DNA from: Arthrobotrys musiformis
Taxonomy: Eukaryota; Ascomycota; Orbiliomycetes; Orbiliales; Orbiliaceae
NCBI GenBank assembly: GCA_036971715.1
Contig: JAVHJL010000002.1
Location: 838,501-902,500 of the forward strand
Direction: 5' to 3'
Length of the DNA stretch: 64,000 nucleotides
Shown: piece after piece, positions 12,033-22,827 of the stretch
Position numbering within the stretch: position 1 is the first letter of the stretch
Layout of the letters: every line of letters starts with the position of its first letter
Made by a program: the position numbers and the translations under genes
Notes under the pieces: generated by a model
What the model was told of the DNA's origin: nothing
Database searches by the model: none
Seen by the model: only the letters and a program-made list of their open reading frames with translations

Positions 12033-14048
12033 CTAACGAGATACGAAATACCGTTTCCGGAAAGATTCCGGCCATTGGGAAGGAGTTATGCCATTGTGGA
12101 TGATTTTCACACCCTTTGGATTCCTTTTCCAAGAGAAGTTTTTCAAATAAGCAATTGCGCTTTCCACACGCTCCGCGGGGTTTTCGATCGGTGTTCCATC
12201 AGAGTTCGCGGTAACCAAGGAGATGAAGGTTGCCAACATCCCGGATACTGTAGCCGCAGTTAGTAAATTATAGGTTTTAGCGATTTCGGGGCCTACAAAA
12301 TACAGAGCTTCATAGATCAAACTAAAGGCAAATTAAAGATAAAGTGAAAAGGCGACTTACCTATCGAAGTACCGCCATTTTCGACGACGATAGTATCAGG
12401 ATACTTCTCCCACGGATGGGATAGAGGATCCCCAAGCATTCCAACCTTTTCTCCCGGTGCCCAAACCATATTATTTATACTACTACTATATTGATATTGA
12501 TTGAGACCATCGCTAGTAGCTGACCCTGCAACGACGATTTTACTTTCGGGGGATTCTATCGCTAACTTTGCCGGGTGTTTGTTTACGCGGGTATTCTTTA
12601 AGAATATGAAGATTAATTTTACGATGGGGAATGGTAAAGATACAAGAAAGGCCAAATTCCAACTTACGGGTTGACTATTGCCAGCAGAAGCAACTAGGAC
12701 TACATTATCGAGACTAGACAACCTCTCCAACAACTGCTTTGTAATCGTAGTCTCCACGCTTCGAGCTTCTTCTGTTGACTTGTCTCCAGAACGTCGTTTT
12801 GTAAATAATGCGTCTATCCCGTTCGACATGTTGATAACGCATGGCACCTTGTTATTGTACTCATTAATATCATCGTAAGTTTTGAGTATTGCGTCAAATA
12901 CATTTGGAAGAGCCATAAGCGCCTCCCCGTCACTGAGTCCGACAACCGCGACTTTGGCATCCGGTGCGACTCCAGTCCGTGGGCCGGCGACTTTGGCAAT
13001 CATTTTGCTTCCGTGAACGTTGAAGGCTGGATCTGTCCACTCCTCGGCTGGGAAACCTCCGGTGACCATGTAACTCTCGTACTTTATGGAACGCAGCTCC
13101 TACATTTAAGTATCTACATTTTAGCCAAAGTTTTGAAATCGGCCATATAAGTCATTTGACTTATCGTGACAAATAGCAGATAATTAAGGGTTATAATGCT
13201 CGTAGTTTATAAACTATATACAGGACCTTACCCGATGCCGCGGATCGCACCCACTGTCTAAAACATATACCACCACCCCGCTTCCGGACTCCGCATAGTC
13301 AAAGTAGGTGGTATAGAGCCCTTTAGCTGCGCGCCAGTCCTTATAAAATTCTTTCGGGGCGGAAAGCTCAGGAACCCCCTCTGATGCTTTTCTGGCAACT
13401 ATCGGCTCGTCTGGGTCCGTCGGCGTAAACCTTTTCCTGACGGGATTTTCTCTAAACTGGGCTGGCGGGGAAGGCATTGAGCGCTTTTCTTTTGTTTTGG
13501 AATCGGTATAATATGTAGCTTTATCGAAAATATCCGTTGCCCCTTTCGATTTAGTGAAGAAGCATCCCATGAACTAGATGCAATTGAGTAATGATAAGAC
13601 TTTCAGCACTCTTATTCCTCATATTGATATTAAAGCATAAATATATCGATAGAGGGCGTTAAGAGAGACTTACAGGGTAATCTCTATTTTTACTAGAGAG
13701 ATGTTTCCTCATATCTTTCTCTAGCTCCTTTGTTGAAAACGGCCCACCCACGGCAAACGTGTAGGCCCAAATCCCAAGATACTGACTCTCAATTCTGTAA
13801 ATGCTGTATTTGGTGGGAGGTAGTAGCCGTTTCGACAACTCCCCTTCGGGTTTGAATCCTCTATCCAGTACTCGAAATATCTCCTCGCTGTATCGAAACT
13901 TCTCATGAACGGCACACCACACTTTCCGAGGCTCCCAATGACCAACCTTCCCGGGTTGGTATATAAATGCTGAAGACGGCTCAAAGAGGGAAAAGGTGTA
14001 TATGAAGAACACCAATAGGGTCATTCTTGCAAAGCTCGATCTCTCCAT
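12033..14048 (-). CDS. Secreted subtilisin-like serine protease (S8), tandem copy C, ambiguous last splice
   Basis: Five exons: 14048-13674, 13573-13232, 13099-12668, 12595-12361 and a last exon beginning at 12292 or 12247 and ending at 12033; 547 or 532 residues. Start 14048 precedes a hydrophobic segment (MTLLVFFIYTFSLF) fitting a signal peptide. Introns match copy A in position and phase. Catalytic residues: Asp231 in VVYVLDSGCD, His268 in NVHGSKMIAKVAG, Asn380 in VASAGNSQP, Ser460 in GGTSI. The acceptor after the Ser codon is unclear. One at TTTTGTAG inserts 15 residues before VSG; one at CTACAG, just after a perfect TACTAAC branch site, gives GGTSI directly joined to VSGMLA, four residues shorter than copy A. 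Either option changes the helix that starts at the catalytic serine. It ends with IIHNGITPSQWPE. It is the upstream member of the array. Confidence 0.82.
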
Positions 14049-17000
14049 TATGTTCCAAGGTGTTGATGACTCCAGATGTAAGAAACCTCTGCGTGAGATC
14101 AATTTATCGAATACCTCTTATATTCACAGATGTGTACAAGAATAGCAATAAATGAACGAAACCGGCATGGGATTTTACCTTGAGGCAAAAACGGAGCCGA
14201 GGACCTTGAAACGCTTTTATATATCCAGCCAAGAAGTTCACACAGGGTCCATAACATCCACTGGTTCATTTTCTTTAATTTTTTTTCAAAACCCTCAATT
14301 CCATAATTAATTGAGGGATATAGCTACAGTTGGCGCAACAACTATCATGATATCAATACGTTAGGCTTCCGCCGCGGTTAAGATGTTTCAGGGCGGAAAT
14401 ATGTACATTATGGCATTATCAGTTCAGATAAAAGTTCTATAGATCTAGAATCCAGCCCAGATCGTATTTTCGACAACCCAATATAAATGGACATCCAACA
14501 AGGCGATACAGACACTGACTAAGGTACCCAACAACTCACTTCTGCCATGAATAATGTCATTCGCAGTGTAAAGGATTGCAGATTTTGGTAGATTGGATGC
14601 ATGTAAACATTGTTAGTCTACAATGCCATCTCCTCTCGAGCTCCCTCATATGTTTCCACATTGTTTCTTGATTCGATCCTGCGGGCCCCTATCATTCAAA
14701 ACCGGCCCACGAGTGAGCTCGGAAACTAGTAGGGATTAAACTGACCGGTCCGTTACGCGTTGTCAGTTGCATCTTGGTTCCTGAAACAACCCTCGTATTA
14801 TAAGGCAGCATCGCATGGGAAAAGTTTCTCACGGATTGACTCGGTATACGCTCGAGTTTCAAAAATTTTATACACATGGAATTTGTCTTTAGGCGCACGC
14901 GGCAAACGTGGGTTGCATGTGTCGTTGTGTCAACCTACCTGAACTTTTTACGACTCATGAAATATCCTCCTTACTAAAAGATCCTGCTATAGTGGCTGTA
15001 TTCTCTTTTTCATAGGGGCGTAGCCGTCGACTAGATGCGAATATGATACGTACATACAGCAAACACAATATTTGCTGTAATTATATACAACCGTCGATTG
15101 CAAATATTGACAACCTCTTACAGCCCTGTTAGAATCAAAATTTAAGACCGCATTTCCAACTACGTACACAGGGCATCCCAATCGAGGGCCTTTCTACCAA
15201 TGTCTGGAAGAGCGCCTGGTATCGAGGTTAGGGATCTGGACACTATGAATATTGGGGGCTCGGCGTGCATTATATACAAACTTTGTAACTCGTATAAACG
15301 CGATATGAAACAAAAACTCCCAAATATTAAAGAACGACTCAAATCGCTCAATCTCTTCGAATCCTTCTACACAAAACTCCAACATCTTCCCAACAACGTG
15401 CAACGAGACAAAAAAACGGGCGTTGACCCTACGATACTAACAATAAATAGATTATATACTAATAGCACTCGGATAGGACATGTGGCCATCTCTTTCCCCC
15501 TTTTTAGATGGCTTTGTGGGAAAATTATGTAGTGGCAGTATCGAGTTTTAGATATCTTAAATACCATCTGCATGGATATACGTACCAATACGCTGATTTC
15601 TTGTGGGTATAGAACATGTACGGGATAGCCGCTAGAGGTTGTGATTTTGGATCTCATAGTTCTACCCCAAGGCCGCGAGGACGGGGTTATGTTCAGGCAT
15701 TGGTCCGCACTTGTTGCAGCCTCAATTACAACGTTGGTGTTCGATCGCATTCGAAGTTCTCGCCTTGGCCCAGCCTTAGACATGGGAACGAGACTACCTT
15801 AGACGCATAAATAAAACGGTTACACAAACCAAAATAAAATCACGCACAAGCCAAAAAATGCAAATGGGTGTCCGACCCCAAAATACCATTCGTTCACAAA
15901 AGCTTCCAAGCCTGGTCTTCTACCCGTGACCCGGCCTCGCCAGAGCGGCAAAGCAGAATGACTGCAGTCGGAACTCCACCCTGGGCAAACCTTGCAGGGC
16001 CGATATGCAATATCTTTTACTTCGTGCTAGCTATGGAGCGAGCTGTATGTGTAGGAAATGCATGTTTATGAGGTATGAATGTGGTTGTAGACGTACGCAC
16101 ACATGATTTTGAGAATACGAGCTGTTCGTCTACGGCACTGAAAGCCATCAACGGGTTGGCCGTTGGTGGGTGTAGTGAATTTATATCGTTGGGAAGAGAG
16201 TTGGCACCAGCGATACGAGGACAACATTTCTATCGACGTCTATATAAATCCTATAAGAATGTATTGAAGATTAGAATCCCCTAAACCTTTACAACAAGAT
16301 TAATTTCGATCATCCTCAGCTCCATAGGTTACTTCAAAAACCGATCTTCCATCAGCTAATTTAAAAAGATAAAAAAAAAATACTGCAAATTTCCGCCTCT
16401 GCATTCCGATCGAACTGCATTGACCAAGCAAACGACACTATACCCAAAAAAGTCGACCATCCTGTTGGATTTTTGTTAGGCAAAACGGCCAGCCAACAAC
16501 CATTGCAACAGCAGCGAGATCTAGAACGCCATATGCAGTCCCATTAGGAAGTAATCCGGGCGCTTTTTGAAGCACTCTTTTTTGCGCTCTGTGAGTTGGG
16601 AAAACCCGGCATTTTGGTTATTTATCGCCAACTATAATCTGCGAGGTCCGTACTACCGATCCCTTGATGGTTTGGGGTATTTAATGGTAAGCGTGGATCT
16701 GGCGAATGTTATCTTGCCACGATGGGGTCTTTTCTTTCTTTCTTAAATTTAAGGCTTTGGTTATTTCTTCCTGCCCAGGCTTCTTGTCCGTTTTGCATGA
16801 TATTATATTTGAATGTTAGTATTGGTCGATTTGGAAATCCGGTATCATGCTCAGGCCATAGCAATTGCAACCGAGGGAGAAAGGAAACAATTGATCGCAT
16901 CCGCACTTCACCGTTTAGCAAGGTTGTTTAATCTAACTATTTACGCTTCGAGTTTTTAAATCTATCCGGCCTCAGTCATAAATTTCCAATATACATCCGC

Positions 17001-17190
17001 TGTATATATACTTATATAGAGGTGCACCAGCCAAATCTAGGATATCGATACATCCCACCAACAGCCCCAGTCCAACGTGAAGTCTGTTCCGAAATCATAC
17101 CCACTTGCAATCCAGCAACCTCTCTTTCCATTCATTCCACTACGAAAAAAGGAGAAGTTGAAAGAGCGGGGGGGGGGTACAGAAAACGAT
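14049..17190. other. Gene-poor stretch, about 3.1 kb
   Basis: AT-rich sequence between the subtilase array and the I78-like gene. It includes the promoter of copy C. Short overlapping frames (14692-14942, 15200-15810, 16709-16931) have no motif, no coherent splicing and many stops. I see no gene, RNA or transposon in it. Confidence 0.5.
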
Positions 17191-17714
17191 ATGCCCCGCT
17201 ACACCTGCCACCACGCCCTCCGCCTCCTCACCCCCTCCACAATCCGCACACTGGACTCAACCCACCACTTCCACACCACCACCCTCTCAACCACCCACCG
17301 CATCTGGGACCCCTCATACCCAACCTTCATATCAACCACCCACACCTCCGACGAGTGTTTCGACCTCTCGCACCGTCATGGCAACGATACCCCCAGCTAC
17401 GAGGAGCAGATAAAGTGGCGGGAGAGATTGGTTGGTAAGAAATTGGTGAATGGGAATACGCATGTTGAGGATGGGATGAAGGATAAAGTAACCCCCCCCT
17501 GGCTGAATATATATACGGTGGCATGGTAGTAATTTGTGATTATGTATAGGTGTATAACATACAATCCCTCCCCGCGGGGAACTCAACGACGGAACCGACG
17601 TGCACGCGGATAATTGGGCCGTTGAAGACGGCGGGGTTTTCGGAGATGGTGGGGTCGAGGTTGACGGTGCATGTTGATGGGGATGATGTTGTTTGGGATG
17701 TTTACTTTGGGTGA
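17191..17714 (+). CDS. Small protein with peptidase inhibitor I78-like C-terminus
   Basis: Exon 1 is 17191-17487 and exon 2 is 17550-17714 (62-nt intron, donor GTAACC, acceptor TATAG, phase 0); 153 residues. The N-terminal half is His/Thr-rich (MPRYTCHHALRLLTPSTIRT) with a SHRHGNDTPSYEEQIKWRE stretch. From about residue 79, LVGKKLV, then TRIIGPLKTAG and GSRLTVHVDGDDVVWDV resemble the I78 pattern (Arg-hydrophobic-x-Pro, then Ser-Arg-Leu-x-Val-x-Val-Asp) of the Aspergillus elastase inhibitor AFUEI. I78 proteins inhibit secreted serine proteases. The usual cysteine pair is not evident: the C-terminus is YFG rather than a Cys-containing end. No signal peptide is visible, so an intracellular role or a missing 5' exon is possible. 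The subtilase array lies about 3.1 kb away. The family call is by eye and moderate. Confidence 0.58.
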
Positions 17715-18389
17715 TATGTTCATACCATTTGCTTATATCCTTTTTTTGTCTACGGTGGTGGGTTCGTCGATATAAGCGTCTGGAGTCGGTTTAAAGGTCT
17801 GGGGTAGTCGCCATTTGTCAGTGGAGCCATTTATAGTTTACTAGGCCTATGGGATTTGATAAATTTAGTGGTTATTGCAGCACTCTGTATAGACCTTTAA
17901 CAAACGTCGTGATGTAATCGCCACAAGCTTGATAGTACACAGTATCGCTCCTGGAATAAACGACATGACGCTCGACAAGTTAACCGCCACCTATCGTCTA
18001 GTCTACCAGACGTGCGGACACAAGCATATAATTCCAATAGCCACTCTAGAACAAAAACAACAATCGCATCACTTTTTTCTCCACAGATCCACCAATCCCA
18101 TTCACGTGCAACTGCTCATTTCGCTCGCTAAATGTAAAACAATCATCTTGAACACTCGCCCGTCAAAATCCCATACTCTCCATGCCCAGGCATAAAATCC
18201 CATCCGTAGACCCTCTCCAATCGCTCATGCAAATGTTACCAACTATCACCACCAGTCCACACTCCATCCACAAACAGATGCTTCCCCCATTGACTTTCTC
18301 CCCACCGAGTTTCTCCCCCTCTATCCAAACATCATTCCCCCCAAAAAAACCACAAAGACTCAAAAAATAATAAAAAGAAAAAGAAGAAC
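17715..18389. other. Intergenic
   Basis: Shared 3' flank of the convergent I78-like and F-box genes. Pyrimidine-rich near 18200-18340. No gene seen. Confidence 0.55.
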
Positions 18390-19960
18390 TCAGTAGAACC
18401 CTGGAGTATTAGTCCCATCCTCTCCGTGAACCTTCTCCCACGCCTCAACCGTCTCAGCAGTCCACTGCCCCTTAACCCCCGGAATAACCCATTTACACCC
18501 CGCCAACATCTCATCGATAACCTTCTGAATCTTCTCCCTCCACTGCCAGGAGTAACTCGTCGGAGAAAGTTTCTTGATCTCCTCCTCGGTGAGGACGATT
18601 CCTTTCTCACCGACGAGCATTCCGACGTATTTCCTCTCCGCTTGCGGCCACCAGGTCTTCTTGAACAGCGCCGCGCGTTTCTTGCGGTGGCACTCGATAT
18701 CACAATCGTGCAAATTCGAAAGATCCTCGCCAAACTCCTCCAACCAGATGGGGTCCTTTTGCAACTCGCAATCCACCTTTGGAAAACTTTCAAAAAATGC
18801 AGCGGTGGGGCCGTATAATTCCTCGGGACGTTGGCTCGGTTTATAACCCCCCCTTTCGGCATTGCGTGTGAGCCATTCGTCGCCGATATCCTGAGTGATC
18901 AAAACCTCCAACATCCTGTGGACGACCTCGGCGGGACAGACTAAATCCTCAACGCAGCCGGCGTACCATTTTTCCCTCCTGACGTTGTTACCGGTCCTGT
19001 AGTACGAATACTGGGAGTATCTATACCCCATGCTTCGTTTCATCGATAGCACCTCGCCGGCCATGTTTCCTATGGTCTGGCGGGCGAAGTCCATCAATGC
19101 TGCCGAACGGGCGTCGTGGGCGACATGGACGGGAGTGGTGACGAGCTGTTGCTCCAGCTTCCCGGGTTTGAAGAAGTATAGCATGTCCCACTCTCGGCGG
19201 GGAGGGTTGAACCCAGCTACGCTATTCGGGAGGCCACGCGGGGAGGCATAGGGTTCTAAAACGTATTCATGGGGTACATCCGAGATGTCGATATTGTTAA
19301 TAAAGAACAGCTCGTTTGCAGCTAATTTCCCCCCGAATTATCCCATTAAACCACTATTAGCACCTATAATACCTCTCTCTATTCTACCTTTCAATTATAA
19401 AAAAGATAAGAAAAGATAGACCTACGCATCCCCAAATCCTCCCAACAATCCAAACACGTCTTCTTCTTAAACGCCAACCCCCTGACCGCACGGGCCATAC
19501 ACTTCTCGCACCTCTTCCTCCTCCGCCCGCTCTGCTGGTTCACGATCGAATTCTGATACGCCCGGTTCTGGCGGTAATACCCCAAATCCCAGCGACACAT
19601 CGAATGCGGCGCCTTGCTCCACCGGTACCAGAACAGATGATTCGACGACTCGAATAAGATCTTACGGAAGAACGTGCAGCTGTTAGCCATGGCTCGTATA
19701 TCACGGAAGTTACTGAGACTGTATGCGATGTGCTCCACCAGTTCCACGGGGAGCTTCTGGAACGGTGCGATAGCGTTGGCGGGTTGGCCCCGGATCACGT
19801 GGAGCTGTTGGATGTCCGAGAGAGTCCATTGCGGTGGAGGTTCCTCGAGGAAGAGGTCGATGAAGGAGGGGTTGAGGATGTCGTCTGGATCGTGTGGGGT
19901 GGTGTTATCAGCGACATTATCGGCCTGTGGGGACGCGGAAGCGAGGTCGGTTGTTGCCAT
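18390..19960 (-). CDS. F-box protein with CxxC cysteine cluster
   Basis: Two exons: 19960-19426 and 19321-18390 (104-nt intron, donor GTAGGT, acceptor TTAG, phase 1); 488 residues. The start MATTDLASASPQ at 19960 is preferred over an upstream in-frame start whose translation is a hydrophobic leader-like run. An F-box follows an acidic N-terminus: FQKLPVELVEHIAYSLSNF and ANSCTFFRKIL (about residues 67-105). After FWYRWSKAP comes a basic CEKCMARAVRGLAFKKKTC and CLDCW cluster, which may bind zinc. The long C-terminal part (about 310 residues) has conserved-looking Trp/Tyr motifs such as EWLTRNAERGGYKP and SYSWQWREKI but no recognised repeat. Probably an SCF adaptor of the ascomycete group with an F-box followed by a cysteine zone; the target is unknown. 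Confidence 0.83.
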
Positions 19961-20751
19961 TGTTGTTGGATGCAAATGAGTCAATTCAATGTGCTGCAAA
20001 AAGTGAAACTCCAATGATTGTGGATTCGAAATGCAAGCTGTGTGAGGGCCAGAAAGAAGGAGGGTGGATACAGAAAAGAAGAACAGAAAGAAGAGGAGGA
20101 AGAGTGGGTTATATAGTCGAGACAATCAGGGAAGTCGGGGAGTGCAGCTCCAGTGACAAAAGCGCAGGGGCGTGAAGCTTGATATGTTTGTTCGCAGCAC
20201 TCGCACGCCCAGAGACAATGGGAGTGAGGGGCAGCTGCAGCTAGTCCATTGAGCTTGGGCCGGGTTCATGGCCATGGCAAGTGCAAGGCAGGTGAGGGGT
20301 CCCCAACATTGCCTGGATCAAAGCTGTGAACAGTGGAGGATCTGACCATGACTCAAGATCGTTAGAACTACAGAGCTAGATCCACCCGGCCCGGCAGTTG
20401 CCATAAGATAGAACACCATGGAACCACATAATTTACATCTTCACGAGCTACGGATTATGACGATATGAGAGGGAATGTGGAATTATGTAATTTGGTCAAC
20501 TTTTGCTGTGTCTGTACAACTACAGCTAATAGTTATGATATCGATCGAATCATGCATCTGTGCAGCATGAGGACGCGAGTGAAGTATGTAACAAGTAGCC
20601 CGTAGCAATGCAAAGCTAGCTAGCTACTACAAGAGAACGAACGTGACCAATCCATCCGTCGTCATTAATAGTAATTAAGGAAATCAATAATAAAAACTCC
20701 CAAGTGAACAAAAAAGCCCCGCAATTTTTTTTCACCGAAAAAAGAGTGCAT
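19961..20751. other. Intergenic: F-box promoter and enolase 3' flank
   Basis: About 790 bases between two genes on the same strand. No gene or RNA seen. Confidence 0.6.
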
Positions 20752-22373
20752 CTACAAGGTTCTGGTCTTCCTGAAGTTCTCACCAGCATAGATGGCCTGC
20801 TCTCCAAGCTCCTCCTCAATGCGAAGAAGCTGGTTCAGCTTAGCAACACGCTCCGAACGGCATGGAGCACCGGTCTTGATCTGTCCGGCACGGAGACCGA
20901 CGACAATATCCGAGATGGTAACATCCTCGGTCTCACCGGAACGGTGGGAAACCATGACACCCCAGCTATCGGCGAAGGAGTCTTCGGCGGCCTGGATGGA
21001 CTCGGTGAGAGTACCAATCTGGTTGACCTTGAGCAAGAGGGCGTTGCAGCTCTTCTGCTCAATGGCGGTCGCGATACGCTTGGGGTTGGTAACAGTCAAG
21101 TCGTCACCGACAATCTGGATGTCGACACGGCTGACAAGCGCGCTCCATGCCGACCAGTTGTCCTCGGCGAAGGGGTCTTCGATCGAAACGATCGGGTACT
21201 TGGCAATGAGCTCGACGTACTTGTCGGCGAGCTGCTGGCTGCTGATCCACTTGGACTTGTCCGAGTTGGGGTTCTTGAAGTCGAGGTCGTACTGGCCGTT
21301 CTCACCAGACTCATCGGCCTCCTTGTAGAATTCGGAAGAGGCAACATCCATGGCAATCTTGACCTTGCCAGTGTAGCCGGCTTGCTCGATCGAATCAGTG
21401 ATCAAGTCAAGAGCCTCCTCTGGGGTTCCGATATCAGGAGCAACACCACCCTCGTCACCGACGTTTCCGGCGCTAAGGCCGTACCTCTTCTTGGTCAGGG
21501 ACTTGAGGACCTGGTAGATTTCAGCACCAGCTCGGAGAGCCTCGGAGAAGGTCTCGACGCCAGTTGGGGCAATCATGAATTCCTGGAAGGCGAGGGCACC
21601 ACCGGCATGGGATCTATCACACCCAATTAGCTTTCACAGATTTTAAACATGTAATAGTGAGGAATGAAAAAGAGAAGCATACCCTCCGTTGATGACATTG
21701 AAGAAAGGAACAGGAAGAACATATGGCTTTTTCGATTTGGTCAAGTCGGCAATGTGAGCGTAGAGTGGGATACCCTTGGCGGCGGCACCAGCCTTCGCGA
21801 CAGCAAGGGAGACACCAAGGAGGGCGTTGGCACCGAGCTTGGACTTGTTGGGGGTACCATCGAGGGAGAGGATGAAGTCATCGATAGCCTTCTGGTCAGT
21901 GACGTCGAGACCCTCCTTGATGAGAGCGGGTCCAATGGTCTCGTTGACGTTCTTGACGGCGGTCAAGACACCTGTATATATCTCATCAGCAATTGAGGCG
22001 GGGCAATGACATGCAAATGCAATGTATGGTGGGGCAACACACCCTTTCCGCCCCACTTGGACTTGTCCTTGTCACGGAGTTCCAAAGCCTCGTGAATACC
22101 TGCACTCCTCGATTAGTATTTTTTATTTTATTTTATAATTATCTAGCGAGGCATGGGAGAATATCGTACCGGTGGAGGCACCAGAAGGAACAATGGCTCG
22201 GTGAAGACCGGTGTTGGTGACAACGTCGACCTCAACGGTGGGGTTGCCTATGATATCATCCCAGTCACGTCAGTATCACTCCATTCCACCATTCAATCAT
22301 TGGAGGTTTAGGAAAGGAAGGACATACCGCGAGAGTCGTAGACGGAACGGGCGTGAACCTTGGTGATAGCCAT
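20752..22373 (-). CDS. Enolase (phosphopyruvate hydratase)
   Basis: Five exons: 22373-22328, 22247-22170, 22099-22043, 21971-21683, 21613-20752; 443 residues. It converts 2-phosphoglycerate to phosphoenolpyruvate in glycolysis, in the cytosol, as a Mg-dependent dimer. Seen directly: the start MAITKVHARSVYDSRGNPTV, the substrate loop SGASTG, metal ligands Asp246 (KIAMDVAS), Glu302 (VSIEDPF) and Asp327 (VGDDL), the catalytic lysine Lys352 in the enolase signature LLLKVNQIGT, and MVSHRSGET with His380. Length is close to the usual 436-440; the small excess falls around GENGQYDLDFKNPNSDKS. Several short 5' exons are common in fungal enolase genes. High expression is expected. A frame of over 300 codons on the opposite strand is a shadow of this gene. 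Confidence 0.97.
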
Positions 22374-22383
22374 CTTGATAGTT

Positions 22384-22505
22384 CTGTTTTTATGTTTTAT
22401 ATGATATTAGCCCCTCATCTTGCCATGTCGTCATAGTCCCGACTACCCCCACCACGTCCAGCTGTATACCAGCAGAGAAAGAGAGGAACAACAACAACAA
22501 CGTAC
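22384..22505 (-). other. Possible 5' UTR intron of the enolase gene
   Basis: Just upstream of the enolase ATG there is a donor-like GTACGT at 22505, a GCTAATATC branch-like site and an AACAG acceptor at 22384, eleven bases before the ATG. A leader intron would fit a highly expressed gene. cDNA would settle it. Confidence 0.4.
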
Positions 22506-22601
22506 CAGTGGAAGTATCTCAATGAATGTAAATTAATGGTAATCCTGAATAACAGTAGTAATACCAATGGTGATATTATGAAGCAGCGGAGTGGTGATGG
22601 T

Positions 22602-22670
22602 GAGGAAAGGAAGAGAGAGAAGAGAAGAGAGAAGGGAAGAGGGAGAAAGAAAGAGGAGGAAAAAGAAGGG
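22602..22670 (-). promoter_or_regulatory. CT-rich promoter tract upstream of enolase
   Basis: About 69 bases are almost pure purine on the plus strand, so pyrimidine-rich in the enolase direction, 230-300 bases upstream of its ATG. CT-rich tracts near the transcription start are typical of strongly expressed filamentous-fungal genes. Confidence 0.6.
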
Positions 22671-22724
22671 CCGGGTTGCCTTATAATAAACTTTTCCCTT
22701 GTTCGATTGACGACGACCTGCAAA

Positions 22725-22827
22725 CAGACTGACGAACCCCTCTGCCCGACCGACCGACCGACCAGCCGACTGTCATGGCAGTCTGACTGACCAGACTGAC
22801 GCTAACGTTAGTGGAGGTAGCAGACTG
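22725..22827. promoter_or_regulatory. Cluster of CAGACTG motifs with an inverted repeat
   Basis: CAGACTG occurs at 22725-22731, 22792-22798 and 22821-22827, and in reverse orientation at 22779-22785. The pair at 22779-22798 forms a 7-bp inverted repeat with a 6-base spacer. A CCGA tetranucleotide run (22746-22760) and the palindrome CTAACGTTAG (22802-22811) lie in the same block. The position, 350-450 bases upstream of the enolase start, allows a binding-site role; this is inference. Confidence 0.4.

Noticed and set aside
14692..16931. Several short frames in the gene-poor region after the subtilase array
   Set aside because: Overlapping frames on both strands without motif; no sign of a fourth subtilase or a transposon.
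20704..21630. Open frame of over 300 codons on the plus strand
   Set aside because: It is antisense to the last enolase exon and its protein has no known motif; a shadow caused by strong codon bias.
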